Assembly (NCBI RefSeq): GCF_005849285.1
Contig: NZ_CP040517.1
Location: 1-64,000, forward strand
Length of the DNA: 64,000 nt
Origin: Luteithermobacter gelatinilyticus
Lineage (GTDB): Bacteria > Pseudomonadota > Alphaproteobacteria > Sphingomonadales > Emcibacteraceae
Reading direction: 5' to 3'
The notes beneath the pieces are model-generated. The model was not told where the DNA came from and made no database searches. It was given only the letters and a program-made list of their open reading frames with translations. Position numbers and translations under genes: made by a program. Each line of letters begins with the position of its first letter. Within the stretch, counting starts at the first letter, position 1. Positions 36,197-45,563 of this stretch are shown piece by piece.

Positions 36197-38511
36197 AACA
36201 GAAACTCGGACTGTGTTGTGCGCTGATTCATGATCCGGATCTTCTGGTGCTTGATGAACCGACCACCGGGGTGGATCCCTTGTCCCGTCGACAGTTCTGG
36301 GAATTGATTGACCGTATCCGCCGCCGTCGGCCGGGCATGAGTGTGCTTGTGGCTACCGCCTATATGGAGGAAGCCGAACGGTTTGACTGGCTGGCGGCCA
36401 TGGATGATGGCCGGGTAATCGCTTCGGGCGCGCCGGAGACGTTCAAGACCCAGACCGGCGCGCGTACCCTTGAGGCCGCGTTCATTGCCCTGCTGCCGGC
36501 GGAAAAACGCGCCGGACATCAGGCGGTTGTAGTTACCCCCCGCGCGGTGGAGGAAACGCAAGTACCGGCCATTGAGGCCGAGGGCCTGACCCGCCGGTTC
36601 GGCCAGTTCACCGCTGTCGATCATGTGAGTTTCCGTATTTATCGTGGGGAAATTTTCGGTTTTCTCGGCTCCAATGGGTGCGGCAAGACCACCACCATGA
36701 AAATGCTGACGGGTCTTTTACCGGCGACGGAGGGCGAGGCCCGCCTGTTTGGCCGACCGTTAGCGGGCGGTGACCTGGAAACCCGCCGCCGGGTCGGTTA
36801 CATGTCCCAGACCTTTTCCCTCTATGGCGAACTGACCCTACGGCAAAATCTGGAGCTACACGCCCGGCTCTATCATCTGCCCAAAGCGCAGATCGGGCCC
36901 CGGGTAGAGGAATTGCTGCGGGATTTCGACCTTGAGGCTGTGGCCGATCAACGCCCCGAAAGCCTGCCTCTGGGGATTCGTCAGCGTCTGCAACTGGCGA
37001 CGGCGGTCCTGCACGGCCCGGAAATGTTGATTCTGGACGAGCCCACTTCGGGGGTGGATCCTGTGGCCCGGGATCAATTCTGGCATTATCTGATCGACCT
37101 GTCCCGCAACAAGGGGGTGACGATTTTTATTTCCACCCATTTCATGAATGAGGCCGAACGCTGTGATCGGATTTCCCTGATGCATGCCGGACGGGTGTTG
37201 GCGGTGGGGGCACCGGATGAGCTGATGCGGGCCCACGGGGCTGCGACGCTGGAAGAAGCCTTTATTTTCCGGCTGGAGGAGGCGGTGCGGGAAACGGCGG
37301 TGGCGCCCTCGTCAGAGCCGTCTGCACAGGAGGAGGGGGTGTTACCGGTTGCACACCAGAGGCCGGTTGTAGAGCGGCGTTTTAATCCCGGCCGGCTGTG
37401 GGCCTATGCCCGGCGGGAGAGCATGGAACTGTTGCGGGATCCGATCCGACTGGCTTTTGCCCTGCTGGGGCCGCTGCTGCTGATGCTGACCTTTGGATAC
37501 GGTATTTCCCTGGATGTGGAAGACCTGCCTTATGCGGTTTATGATCAGGATCAGTCCCTGGAAAGCCGGACGCTGCTGGAAAATTTCAGTGGTTCGCGGT
37601 ATTTCATCGAAAGGCCGCCGGCGCAAAGTGCCGAGGAGCTGATGCGCCGGCTGAAAAGCGGAGAACTGAAACTTGCGCTTGAAATTCCGACGGATTTTGG
37701 CCGCCGGCTGTTACAGGGAGAGACCCCGGAGGTGGGGATCTGGATTGACGGCACCATGCCATTCAGAGCTGAAACCATTCGCGGCTATGTCACCGGGCTG
37801 GCGCTGCACTATCTTGAGCAACAGACGGCTCGGGGTTATGACTTTCAGGGGCGCTCTGCGGCGCTGCCGGTCAATCTTGAAACCCGGTTCCTTTATAACC
37901 AGGCGTTCAAGAGCGTTTATGCCATTCTGCCCGGGGTGATTATGCTGATGCTGGTGCTGATTCCGGCGATGATGACGGCGGTGGGTGTCGTGCGGGAAAA
38001 GGAAACCGGCTCGATCGCCAATTTTCGCGCTACGCCGGTGACCCGGTTTGAATTTCTGGCCGGCAAACAGCTGCCTTATGTGGCCGTTTCGCTGCTGAGT
38101 TTTCTCAGCATGCTTCTTATGTCCTGGCTGGTGTTCGGGGTGAGCGTAAAGGGATCATTTGTCGCGCTGGCGTTGGGGGGTATTCTGTATATTCTGGCCA
38201 CCACCGGTTTCGGGCTTTTTATGTCGAGCTTTACCAAAAGCCAGGTGGCAGCGATTTTTGCCACCGCCGTGATTTCCATTGTCCCGTCTGTGAATTTTTC
38301 CGGTCTTCTGGTGCCGGTTTCATCGCTTTCAGGCGGCGGGCGGTTTCTGGGGCTGGCCTTTCCGTCCTCCTGGTTTGAACAGATCAGCATCGGTACCCTG
38401 ACCAAGGGGCTGGGGCTTTCGACCTTGTGGCAGAATCATCTGGCGCTGGCAGGTTTCGCCATGGTCTTTATTGTCGCGGCGCTGGTGGCGTTGCCGAAAC
38501 AGGAAAACTAG
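36193..38511 (+). CDS. rbbA: RbbA-like ABC transporter, remaining ATPase and permease domains
   Basis: 772 residues. Begins inside the first ATPase signature ([11 protein letters not shown]), has Walker [14 protein letters not shown] and a switch without histidine ([10 protein letters not shown]). The second ATPase has Walker [10 protein letters not shown] (159-167), [12 protein letters not shown] in place of [17 protein letters not shown], and the histidine present ([10 protein letters not shown]). From about 400 an ABC-2 permease follows with five or six helices and [19 protein letters not shown]. coli RbbA/YhiH has this fused form. The ATG overlaps the TGA of the upstream part, so coupled re-initiation is possible. 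Confidence 0.88.
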   Translation: MKQKLGLCCALIHDPDLLVLDEPTTGVDPLSRRQFWELIDRIRRRRPGMSVLVATAYMEEAERFDWLAAMDDGRVIASGAPETFKTQTGARTLEAAFIALLPAEKRAGHQAVVVTPRAVEETQVPAIEAEGLTRRFGQFTAVDHVSFRIYRGEIFGFLGSNGCGKTTTMKMLTGLLPATEGEARLFGRPLAGGDLETRRRVGYMSQTFSLYGELTLRQNLELHARLYHLPKAQIGPRVEELLRDFDLEAVADQRPESLPLGIRQRLQLATAVLHGPEMLILDEPTSGVDPVARDQFWHYLIDLSRNKGVTIFISTHFMNEAERCDRISLMHAGRVLAVGAPDELMRAHGAATLEEAFIFRLEEAVRETAVAPSSEPSAQEEGVLPVAHQRPVVERRFNPGRLWAYARRESMELLRDPIRLAFALLGPLLLMLTFGYGISLDVEDLPYAVYDQDQSLESRTLLENFSGSRYFIERPPAQSAEELMRRLKSGELKLALEIPTDFGRRLLQGETPEVGIWIDGTMPFRAETIRGYVTGLALHYLEQQTARGYDFQGRSAALPVNLETRFLYNQAFKSVYAILPGVIMLMLVLIPAMMTAVGVVREKETGSIANFRATPVTRFEFLAGKQLPYVAVSLLSFLSMLLMSWLVFGVSVKGSFVALALGGILYILATTGFGLFMSSFTKSQVAAIFATAVISIVPSVNFSGLLVPVSSLSGGGRFLGLAFPSSWFEQISIGTLTKGLGLSTLWQNHLALAGFAMVFIVAALVALPKQEN

Positions 38512-38514
38512 ACC

Positions 38515-39642
38515 ATGGGGAAACGCTGGAGCAATATTTTTCATCTTGGCATCAAGGAATTGTATGGCCTGCGCACCGATCCGGTGCTGATGGTTCTGAT
38601 TGTCTATGTGTTTTCCTATGCAGTTTATGCGGTGGCCACCGGCGCCAAATTCGAGGTGGAAAACGCCGCCGTGGCGATTGTTGACGAGGACCGCTCGGAA
38701 CTGTCGCGGCAAATCGGGGCGGCGCTGCTGCCGCCGTTTTTCAAAACCCCGGACTATATCGACTCCCGGCAGATGGAGGCGGTACTGGATCAGGGAAAAT
38801 ATGTTTTTGTTTTGGATATTCCGCCGGAATTTGAAGCCGATCTTCTGGCTGGCAGACGCCCCGCATTGCAGATCAATGTGGACGCCACAGCCATGACCCA
38901 GGCCGGCAACGGTGCCGTTTATCTGCAAAATATCATCATGCAGGAAGCCGTGAAATATGCAACCGGTCAGGAAAAGGCCGCCCCGCTGCCGGTTGATCTT
39001 GTGATCCGCGCTAAGTTCAATCCCAATTTCCGGTCGGTCAATTTCAATGCGATCATGCAGATCATCAACAACATCACTATTCTGGCCATCATCCTGACCG
39101 GTGCGGCGCTGATCCGCGAACGCGAGCACGGCACGGTGGAACATTTGCTGGTCATGCCGGTGGTGCCCACGGAAATCATGCTGGCCAAGATCTGGGCCAA
39201 TGGTCTGGTGATCATTGCCGGTGCCATTCTGTCCTTGTGGCTGGTGGCGCATGAGCTTCTGGAGGTGCCCATTGCCGGGTCCGTCCCGCTGTTTATTGTG
39301 GGTGCGGTGTTGTATCTGTTTTCGGTGACGGCGCTGGGCATCCTTTTGGCCACCTTTACCGGCTCCATGCCGCAGTTCGGGCTGCTGGTCATACCGGTTC
39401 TGGTGATGATGTATCTGCTCTCGGGCAGTACCACGCCGCTGGAAAGCATGCCGGTGTGGCTGCAAAATGTCATGCAGCTGTCTCCCTCCACCCATTTTGT
39501 GGCCTTTTCCCAGGCGATCCTCTATCGTGGCGCCGGGCTGGATATTGTCTGGCCGGATCTTCTAGCGATTATAGGCATCAGCGGGGTTTATTTCCTGATT
39601 TCCCTGGCGCGATTCCGCAAAGCCATCGCCAGCTTCCATTAG
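38515..39642 (+). CDS. yhhJ: ABC-2 type permease (YhhJ-like)
   Basis: 375 residues: helix near 20-40, periplasmic domain with DEDRSELSRQIGAALLPPFF, then helices with LIREREHGTVEHLLVMPVVP and SGSTTPLESMPVWLQNVMQL. It is the partner of the RbbA-like permease. Gene order adaptor-rbbA-yhhJ is the same as E. coli yhiI-rbbA-yhhJ. Three bases after the preceding stop. Confidence 0.9.
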   Translation: MGKRWSNIFHLGIKELYGLRTDPVLMVLIVYVFSYAVYAVATGAKFEVENAAVAIVDEDRSELSRQIGAALLPPFFKTPDYIDSRQMEAVLDQGKYVFVLDIPPEFEADLLAGRRPALQINVDATAMTQAGNGAVYLQNIIMQEAVKYATGQEKAAPLPVDLVIRAKFNPNFRSVNFNAIMQIINNITILAIILTGAALIREREHGTVEHLLVMPVVPTEIMLAKIWANGLVIIAGAILSLWLVAHELLEVPIAGSVPLFIVGAVLYLFSVTALGILLATFTGSMPQFGLLVIPVLVMMYLLSGSTTPLESMPVWLQNVMQLSPSTHFVAFSQAILYRGAGLDIVWPDLLAIIGISGVYFLISLARFRKAIASFH

Positions 39643-39819
39643 GGTTCAGGATTATTAATAACCAAGATCGCGCCGTATCGGTTATTCCAGCCGGTACGCC
39701 CGTGTCGTATCTGGTACTTTGGCTTCGCAATTCTCTAAGGTATAGGGGGGGGTGAGCCACATGACAGATCATGACTTGAGAATCACAAGTGAGCGCATAT
39801 TGACCATTGCAGGGCAACT

Positions 39820-39957
39820 TTAACACCCAGTCTTTGAAGCTTCAATAACGCTTAGCCATTGCTGATCTGTAAGTTGATAGGCCTGTGCCTCTCTTTTTCC
39901 TGTTTCTTCTTCATATAATAGATAGCACTTTATATAATAGATAGCTCTTTGCGGCAT
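39820..39957 (-). CDS. Possible 45-residue protein in an AT-rich spacer
   Basis: A leftward frame from ATG at 39957 with AAAGG seven bases upstream encodes 45 residues ending AYQLTDQQWLSVIEASKTGC. Composition is plausible for a protein, but there is no recognised family and a 19-bp tandem duplication lies inside. The rest of the 487-base spacer 39643-40129 shows no gene. Confidence 0.3.
   Translation of the reverse strand: MPQRAIYYIKCYLLYEEETGKREAQAYQLTDQQWLSVIEASKTGC
39913..39945. repeat. 19-bp-period tandem duplication
   Basis: ATATAATAGATAGC occurs at 39913-39926 and 39932-39945 with five bases between. Confidence 0.75.
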
Positions 39958-40129
39958 GACCTTTATGCCAATGCTCGATCGCGGGTTGGATATATGAACG
40001 CCCCCCTCCTGTATCCTAACTTGACGAATCCAGGATAACTTCCTATATTCAGAGACAAAGGATTGGGCATTTCCCGGTCGACAATGGGGTTCTGGAATTT
40101 CCGGGGCCCTTTTGTTTTTCTACTTTTTG

Positions 40130-40861
40130 TCACGGAAAACTCTTCACACCATATAGCTTGGGTGCGATCAGGTCATAAGCTCTGTTAGCTTGTTCTGGCC
40201 GCAAATAATGGAGCGCAATGGGCCGTGCCGTAAGGTCTGCCAATTGCAACCCTGTTGCATTTGCTGCCTTGCTTACAAAAACCGGCTCAAACTGAATCTG
40301 AGTAAAGTCCGATTGCTTGTAGCCCCAGTTGTTCCGATTGGCACATATCCGCCGAAACTCTATCTCTAACTCGGCATCCTCCCGATTTCCTCTGCTTTCA
40401 AAGAGAACATGGACAAGTTTCCCGTGTTGTTTTTCCGCCAGGAGCCGGGAGAGAAGTCGTTCCATACAAAAATAAAGAGCAATCTCATATGGATTCCAAG
40501 GTGTCTTATATTTCTCAATCAAGTTGTGCTTACGGATTACCGATGCTGAAATATGCATTGGGGCATCCACCATCAAAGTGTTCATCCGCCCATAGAAGTG
40601 TTGTCGCAGTTCAGGGTTGGCACGCAAAACTGCAAACGGACCTTTCGATTTACGGATCTCACGTTCATGGAGAACAATTCCATCGTGGCCCCAAAAGTCG
40701 AATTTGAGCTGTTGGAACGCCGGCACGACAGTGGACACATAGTCTTGCTTTTTGATCAGGCAGAAGGATAGGCAGAACATGGGAAAGCCCTTATCGATCC
40801 CATCCAAACCGTGGTCTCCACTTTCGTCTGCAAAAACAACGTAATCCGCGTAATTGGACAT
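40130..40861 (-). CDS. DUF3800 domain protein
   Basis: 243 residues. The RNase H-like DUF3800 family is recognised by the start YVVFADESGDHGLDG and the later KAANATGLQLADLTARPI; acidic residues of DES and LADL would be the metal ligands. The family is frequent in prophages, islands and defence clusters and its activity is unknown. The gene is AT-richer than its neighbours, stands alone, and is flanked by spacers of 487 and 294 bases, so it may have been acquired. The upstream spacer (40862-41155) shows no gene. Confidence 0.85.
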   Translation of the reverse strand: MSNYADYVVFADESGDHGLDGIDKGFPMFCLSFCLIKKQDYVSTVVPAFQQLKFDFWGHDGIVLHEREIRKSKGPFAVLRANPELRQHFYGRMNTLMVDAPMHISASVIRKHNLIEKYKTPWNPYEIALYFCMERLLSRLLAEKQHGKLVHVLFESRGNREDAELEIEFRRICANRNNWGYKQSDFTQIQFEPVFVSKAANATGLQLADLTARPIALHYLRPEQANRAYDLIAPKLYGVKSFP

Positions 40862-41155
40862 ATTAATTCAAATCACCTAAAATCTGGGTATATCTTTGTG
40901 TAAAGCCGGTTTATCCAGTTTGCTCTTCCCAACAGAGTCATACAATTATAACGTGCATATTGCACTCTGCATAGAAAAACCCTCAATAATATGTTCACCT
41001 GCCGGCCTTCCTGCTGGCGAAAACTGTTAAATGGAAAACTGCTGAATAATACAGTTTCTATCTGGGGGAATGATGCGCAATTCGGTTGTCGCCTACGGGG
41101 CATCTGATACACTTTAAGGGATCAGGAAGGGATCAGGAACAGACAGGAGGACAAG

Positions 41156-41827
41156 ATGGGAGACTTTATCGAACTGGTTGCTGAGGATGGCCATCATTTC
41201 GATGTTTATCAGGCGTTACCGGATGGCAGCGCCCGGGGCGGCATTATCCTGTTGCAGGAAATTTTCGGGGTCAACCGCCATATCCAGGCCCTGGCGGACG
41301 GCTATGCCGCGGAAGGATACGCGGTGTTGGCGCCGGCGCTCTATGACCGGATCGAAAAAAAACTCTGTCTGTCCTATGCGGATTTTGCCCGGGCGCGGGA
41401 ATATAAATTCGCAACCCCGGATGAGGTGGCGCTTCAGGATATTACCACCTGTTTCGAGGCGCTGGCTCCATATGGCCGGCGGGCCACGATTGGATATTGC
41501 TGGGGCGGTTATTTGTCTTTCATGGCGGCGTGTCATCTGAATCTGGAATGTGCCGTGGTCTATTACGGCGGCGGCATCACCGGCCAGAGGGAACGCAAAC
41601 CCCGCTGTCCGGTGCTGTACCATTTCGGCGAGCGGGACCAGATCATCACCGTGGGAGATGTGGAAAAAATCCGCCAGAGCCAGAAGGCCCTTGGAGCAGA
41701 CGCGATTTTCCATATTTACGACGGCGCCGATCACGGATTTGTTTGTGACGAGCGGGGCAGTTATGATCCCAAAGCTGCCGCCCTGTCCAGAAAACGCACC
41801 CTGGATTTTCTGAAGACACATTTATAA
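41156..41827 (+). CDS. Dienelactone hydrolase family protein
   Basis: 223 residues, alpha/beta hydrolase. The nucleophile is the cysteine in TIGYCWGGYLSF, the family hallmark; the histidine is in DGADHGFVC and the acid in GERDQI. LLQEIFGVNRHIQALADGYA at 33-52 is conserved. In chloroaromatic degraders such enzymes open dienelactone; no pathway genes are here, so the substrate is uncertain. AGGAGGAC precedes the start. Confidence 0.9.
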   Translation: MGDFIELVAEDGHHFDVYQALPDGSARGGIILLQEIFGVNRHIQALADGYAAEGYAVLAPALYDRIEKKLCLSYADFARAREYKFATPDEVALQDITTCFEALAPYGRRATIGYCWGGYLSFMAACHLNLECAVVYYGGGITGQRERKPRCPVLYHFGERDQIITVGDVEKIRQSQKALGADAIFHIYDGADHGFVCDERGSYDPKAAALSRKRTLDFLKTHL

Positions 41828-41852
41828 GAGCTCCCGGTATAAGAGCTGCCGG
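41823..41852. repeat. 15-bp tandem duplication
   Basis: TATAAGAGCTCCCGG and TATAAGAGCTGCCGG, adjacent, at the end of the hydrolase gene. Confidence 0.8.
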
Positions 41853-41943
41853 ACTTTTTGAGAGCGGGAGATGGGGCCTGGCTTTTTTGATCCCGCCGCG
41901 ATACAGTTTTCAAACGATTGTTTGGGTTAGGGAGAATGGCAAC

Positions 41944-42717
41944 ATGAAAACTCTTTTTGACATTTCCGGCAAAACGGCGGTGATTACCGGTGGCTCGCGC
42001 GGCATCGGGGCCATGATTGCCCGCGGGTTTGTGGAAAACGGGGTCAGAACCTATATCTGTTCGCGCAAGGAGGAGCAGGTCAGAAAAACCGTCGAGGAGC
42101 TTTCGGCCTATGGCACCTGTATCGGTCTCAAGGCGGATCTGTCCACCTATGAGGGGGTGGTGGCCTTTGCCGAGGCCATCAAGGAACGGGAACAGCGTCT
42201 CGATATTCTGGTCAATAATGCAGGGGCCGCCTGGGGGGCGCCGTTTGAGGACTTCCCGGAAAGCGGCTGGGACAAGGTGATGGATGTGAATGTGAAGGGG
42301 GTGTTTTTCCTGACCCAGAAGCTGTTTCCGTTGCTCAGGGCTGCGGGGCGGCATGAAGATCCGGCGCGGGTGGTCAATATTGCCAGCGTGGATGGACAGC
42401 ATGTTCCGGATCCGGAAACCTATAGCTACTCTGCCAGCAAGGCGGCGGTGATTCATATGACCCGGGTGCTCGCCAAACGTCTGGCGGCGGATCATATCAA
42501 TGTCACGGCCATTGCGCCGGGCCCGTTCCCCAGCGCCATGACCAAGGGTCTGTTTGAGGCGGTGGGCACCGATAAAATCATCCGCGAAGTGCCTCGCGGG
42601 CGAATCGGAGAACCGGAGGATATGGCGGGAGCGGCCATTTACCTGTGCAGCCGGGCCGGATCCTATGTGACGGGCGCGACGTTGACGGTGGATGGCGGCT
42701 GGGCCACGACGGTATAG
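41944..42717 (+). CDS. SDR-family oxidoreductase
   Basis: 257 residues from the ATG at 41944, with GGGAG upstream. Classical short-chain dehydrogenase: nucleotide-binding TGGSRGIG at 15-22, LVNNAGAAWG, serine in NIASVDG, and Y162/K166 in YSYSASKAAVIHM. The length and DLSTYEGVVAFAEAIKEREQ resemble the RhlG/3-oxoacyl reductase group; the exact substrate is unknown. Lies 116 bases after the hydrolase. Confidence 0.88.
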   Translation: MKTLFDISGKTAVITGGSRGIGAMIARGFVENGVRTYICSRKEEQVRKTVEELSAYGTCIGLKADLSTYEGVVAFAEAIKEREQRLDILVNNAGAAWGAPFEDFPESGWDKVMDVNVKGVFFLTQKLFPLLRAAGRHEDPARVVNIASVDGQHVPDPETYSYSASKAAVIHMTRVLAKRLAADHINVTAIAPGPFPSAMTKGLFEAVGTDKIIREVPRGRIGEPEDMAGAAIYLCSRAGSYVTGATLTVDGGWATTV

Positions 42718-42808
42718 CGGCCTTGGTATCTTTCAGGACACCCGGCGCGAAATGAACAAGGTGCGGATAATATTTGGCTCTGATGCGGGCTTACGGTAAA
42801 AAAGAGGT

Positions 42809-43465
42809 ATGACAAAAAAATCCCGATCTTCACCGCCGGTTTTCGACCAGGAGTTTCTCGACAAACTGGATGAGTTGTATATCTGGCGGCGTGACGTCAG
42901 ACATTTCAAACCCGATCCCCTGGAAGAGGGATTGCTGGATGATATCCTCGACCGGGCCTGTCTGGCGCCGTCCGTGGGCAACAGTCAGCCCTGGCGTTTT
43001 GTCAGTGTGGAAAGCCCGGAGCGCCGCCGCCAGATCATCGAGGATTTCAGCGACTGCAATCAGGCGGCCTTGCAGGATTATGAGGGGGAAAAAGCCAAAC
43101 TTTATGCCTCGTTGAAGTTGGCCGGGCTCAAGGAGGCGCCGGTGCATCTGGCGATTTTTGTGGACCGGGACGTTCAGGAAGGGGCGGGGCTCGGCCGCAA
43201 GACCATGCCTGAAATGCTCAATTATTCTGTGGCCGGCGCGGTTGTGGCGTTGTGGCTCCAGGCGCGGGCGCGTGGAGTGGGAATGGGCTGGGTGTCGATC
43301 CTGCATCCTGACAAGGTGCATGAAATTCTTGATGTGCCCGACAGCTGGGACCTGGTGGCCTATATGTGTGTGGGCTATCCGGCGGAAGAAAACGATACAC
43401 CAGAACTGGAACGAGTCGGTTGGCAACCCCGCACCGCCGCCAGCCGCAAACTGCATATCCGGTAG
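42809..43465 (+). CDS. bluB: 5,6-dimethylbenzimidazole synthase
   Basis: 218 residues. Destroys reduced FMN with oxygen to make the lower ligand of vitamin B12. Family features: RRDVRHFKPDPLEEGLLDDI, LAPSVGNSQPWRFV, and ARGVGMGWVSILHPDKVHEIL. The nitroreductase fold is complete. No other cobalamin genes or riboswitch are seen in the window. Confidence 0.93.
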   Translation: MTKKSRSSPPVFDQEFLDKLDELYIWRRDVRHFKPDPLEEGLLDDILDRACLAPSVGNSQPWRFVSVESPERRRQIIEDFSDCNQAALQDYEGEKAKLYASLKLAGLKEAPVHLAIFVDRDVQEGAGLGRKTMPEMLNYSVAGAVVALWLQARARGVGMGWVSILHPDKVHEILDVPDSWDLVAYMCVGYPAEENDTPELERVGWQPRTAASRKLHIR

Positions 43466-43612
43466 ACTGTTTTGTGAAGGCGTTCCTGTGAGAAGACATT
43501 TAGAGCCTTCTGGTCTCCTCTGAAATTGTGGCCCTCTGAAATTGTGGATTGCTGCGTTGCTGTTGCGCGTTGCAATGACGTTAAAGGGAAACGTCATCCA
43601 CACGTCATCCAC

Positions 43613-43755
43613 TAGAGTGAATTGTGAAGAGGTTGGCTCAATTCTGTTGGCGGATTGTGGCTTGGCCGTACCGCCAGTATGGCCGGCGCCAAACCCCTGG
43701 CTCCTGAACCAGACCTGACCGGCAGAATGGGTCAACCTCTTCACAATTCACTCTA
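43613..43755. mobile_element. 143-bp MITE-like element with 23-bp perfect terminal inverted repeats
   Basis: The left end TAGAGTGAATTGTGAAGAGG (plus TTG) and its exact complement at 43733-43755 bound 97 bases without a coding frame; beyond the perfect 23 bp the ends stay similar (CAATTCTG versus CATTCTG). TA at each tip fits a TA target duplication, as made by IS630/mariner-type transposases. No transposase for it is in the window. Confidence 0.75.
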
Positions 43756-43817
43756 TGTTTGAGGTTTTCGTCCCGAAGAGCCTGCATCATCGTGAGCTCC
43801 CGAAGTTCCCTTTCGTC

Positions 43818-43837
43818 GCTCCCGCGCAGGCGGGAGC
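43818..43837. repeat. REP-like hairpin
   Basis: GCTCCCGC, four-base loop GCAG, GCGGGAGC: 8-bp perfect stem in the 592-base spacer between the converging bluB and M14 genes. Confidence 0.6.
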
Positions 43838-43839
43838 CC

Positions 43840-43875
43840 AGAGTCCTTTTTAAGAGTCCTTTTTAAGAGTCTTTT
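43840..43875. repeat. 13-bp tandem repeat
   Basis: AGAGTCCTTTTTA twice, followed by AGAGTCTTTT. Confidence 0.85.
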
Positions 43876-43931
43876 CAAATAAAGCCCTTCCGGACGACAA
43901 GCCGGGCGGAACATCTTTGGGGAGGGGCTGG

Positions 43932-43951
43932 ATTGCCGCCTTCGCGGCAAT
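43932..43951. repeat. REP-like hairpin with CTTC loop
   Basis: ATTGCCGC, CTTC, GCGGCAAT: 8-bp perfect stem, then AATGACG, the form of extragenic palindromes common in alphaproteobacteria. A third hairpin (CCCCC, CGAA, GGGGG) is at 44014-44027. Together they probably end transcription from both sides. Confidence 0.6.
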
Positions 43952-44057
43952 GACGCAGGAGAGGTGGCAAGGACAATGACGGGGAAGCGCAAGGAAGGGG
44001 AAACGTCATCGCACCCCCCGAAGGGGGCGATCCACAGGGGGGCTGCTTCCCGCGTCC

Positions 44058-45182
44058 TTACAGCCGATCAATGATGGCCCACAGGGCATCCAGGGTGGAA
44101 CGGCCGAGTTTTTGTGCCCGTTCCGGGGACCAGCCGCTTTCCGGGTATGGTGTTTCCACCGTATCCTTGAACGGCATTTCCAGGGTCATGGCAACGGCAT
44201 TATAACGGAAGGCGAGCTGGTTGGTGGCCATGCTGAGATCCGCTGTGCCGGGCGCCGATTTGGGATAGCCTTTTTCGGTCTGGAAATCAGGATTGAGGCG
44301 CGCCAGTTCCTTCTGGAAGTCATAGGCCAGGTCAAGCTGGGATTCGTTAATGTCGGGAATACCTTCGAAACAGGCGATGAAGTTATAGGGCAGGGCTTCG
44401 TCCCCGTGCACATCCAGTACCAGATCCATGCCGGTTTCATCCATCTTGCCGCGCACGTAAAATACTTCGGGGCTGTGATCCAGGGAGGGGTCATGCCATT
44501 CGCGGTTGAGATTACGCCCCACGGCATTGGTGCGCAGATGTCCCCGGCGGCTGCCGTCGGGATTCATGTTGGGCACCGCATAGAAGACACATTTTTTCAA
44601 TAATTCCCGGCTGACCGGGTCCGTATCGTCCAGCAGCCTTTCGAGAAAACCTTCCATGAACCATTCGGCCATGGTTTCACCGGGATGCTGGCGGGCAATG
44701 ATCCAGATAACTTTTTTGTTGCTATCGCTCTCACCGATGGTCAGAAGATCCATATCCTGCCCATCCACCGTTTCCCCGATAGAATGCAGGGCGACCTGCT
44801 CATGACGGGCACAGCGGGCGATCAGGTCGTGATGCCGTTCCATGCTGTAGGGGGCGAAATAGGCATAATAAACACAGTCGGTTTCCGGGACATGCTGGAT
44901 CGTGAGGGTGCCGTTTTTATAAACCGTGCTGACCCGGAACCAGTTCTCCCGGTCATAGGAGGCCACGGCCTGATAATTTTCCCAACCCTCGGGATAGGCG
45001 GCGTCGGCCACCTCCTCGATGCTGAGCGCACATAGCTGGCCTTTGGCGCCAGTCATGCGGAAATAAAACCACTGAAAAAAATCGGACTGATTGTCCTTGC
45101 GGATCCGCAGGCGGATATTCTGCGGATTTTCCGCCTCGATAACCTCGATATTGCCGCCGTCGAAATTACTGCTGATCTTCAT
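44058..45182 (-). CDS. M14-family zinc carboxypeptidase (cytosolic, AGBL/CCP-like)
   Basis: 374 residues from the ATG at 45182, with AGGGG upstream. The amino domain (to about 120) has FQWFYFRMTGAKGQLCAL, typical of the cytosolic carboxypeptidase group; the catalytic domain has RQHPGETMAEWFMEGFL with zinc ligands H and E, NMNPDGSRRGHLRTNAVG, the third ligand in VLDVHGDE, and the catalytic glutamate in TLEMPF. No signal peptide. Related bacterial enzymes remove acidic or other terminal residues; the substrate is unknown. Confidence 0.9.
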   Translation of the reverse strand: MKISSNFDGGNIEVIEAENPQNIRLRIRKDNQSDFFQWFYFRMTGAKGQLCALSIEEVADAAYPEGWENYQAVASYDRENWFRVSTVYKNGTLTIQHVPETDCVYYAYFAPYSMERHHDLIARCARHEQVALHSIGETVDGQDMDLLTIGESDSNKKVIWIIARQHPGETMAEWFMEGFLERLLDDTDPVSRELLKKCVFYAVPNMNPDGSRRGHLRTNAVGRNLNREWHDPSLDHSPEVFYVRGKMDETGMDLVLDVHGDEALPYNFIACFEGIPDINESQLDLAYDFQKELARLNPDFQTEKGYPKSAPGTADLSMATNQLAFRYNAVAMTLEMPFKDTVETPYPESGWSPERAQKLGRSTLDALWAIIDRL

Positions 45183-45563
45183 TTCTGTGCCCCTCAAAAA
45201 AAAGAATGCCAGTTTACTCTATCCGGTTTCATTTATACGGATCAAGCAGGCCGGCTGTAAACTGCTGAAATGCGTGTTTTTGAGTGGACTCTTTTGTCAT
45301 TACCATTGGCCCCTGTGCGTGAGAGCGGTTGTTTTCAAGAACTGCCATGAGAACAGATGCGGAAAATTCTGTATAAAATTTTCGCATAGGACAGCAGATC
45401 GGAATAATCTGCTGTTTTGCGCTGTCGGTGGGTTAAGGCAGATGACAGATAATATCTTTTCTGCCAAACTGTGCGCTTTCAATCGCCGAGATTAAGAAAA
45501 ATTAGGGATGAGAATGTCAGATATGGCAGTTTATGTGAACGACAATAGCAAGGAGATCAGGAC

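Noticed and set aside
40873-41112. Leftward 79-codon frame upstream of the DUF3800 gene
   Set aside because: No family, no convincing start, and composition like random sequence; left as spacer.
42718-42808. Cobalamin riboswitch before bluB
   Set aside because: The spacer is only 91 bases and lacks a recognisable B12-box.
43520-43560. Further copies of the palindromic element (GAAATTGTGG twice)
   Set aside because: Only eight or nine bases match and no inverted partner or TA flank is present.
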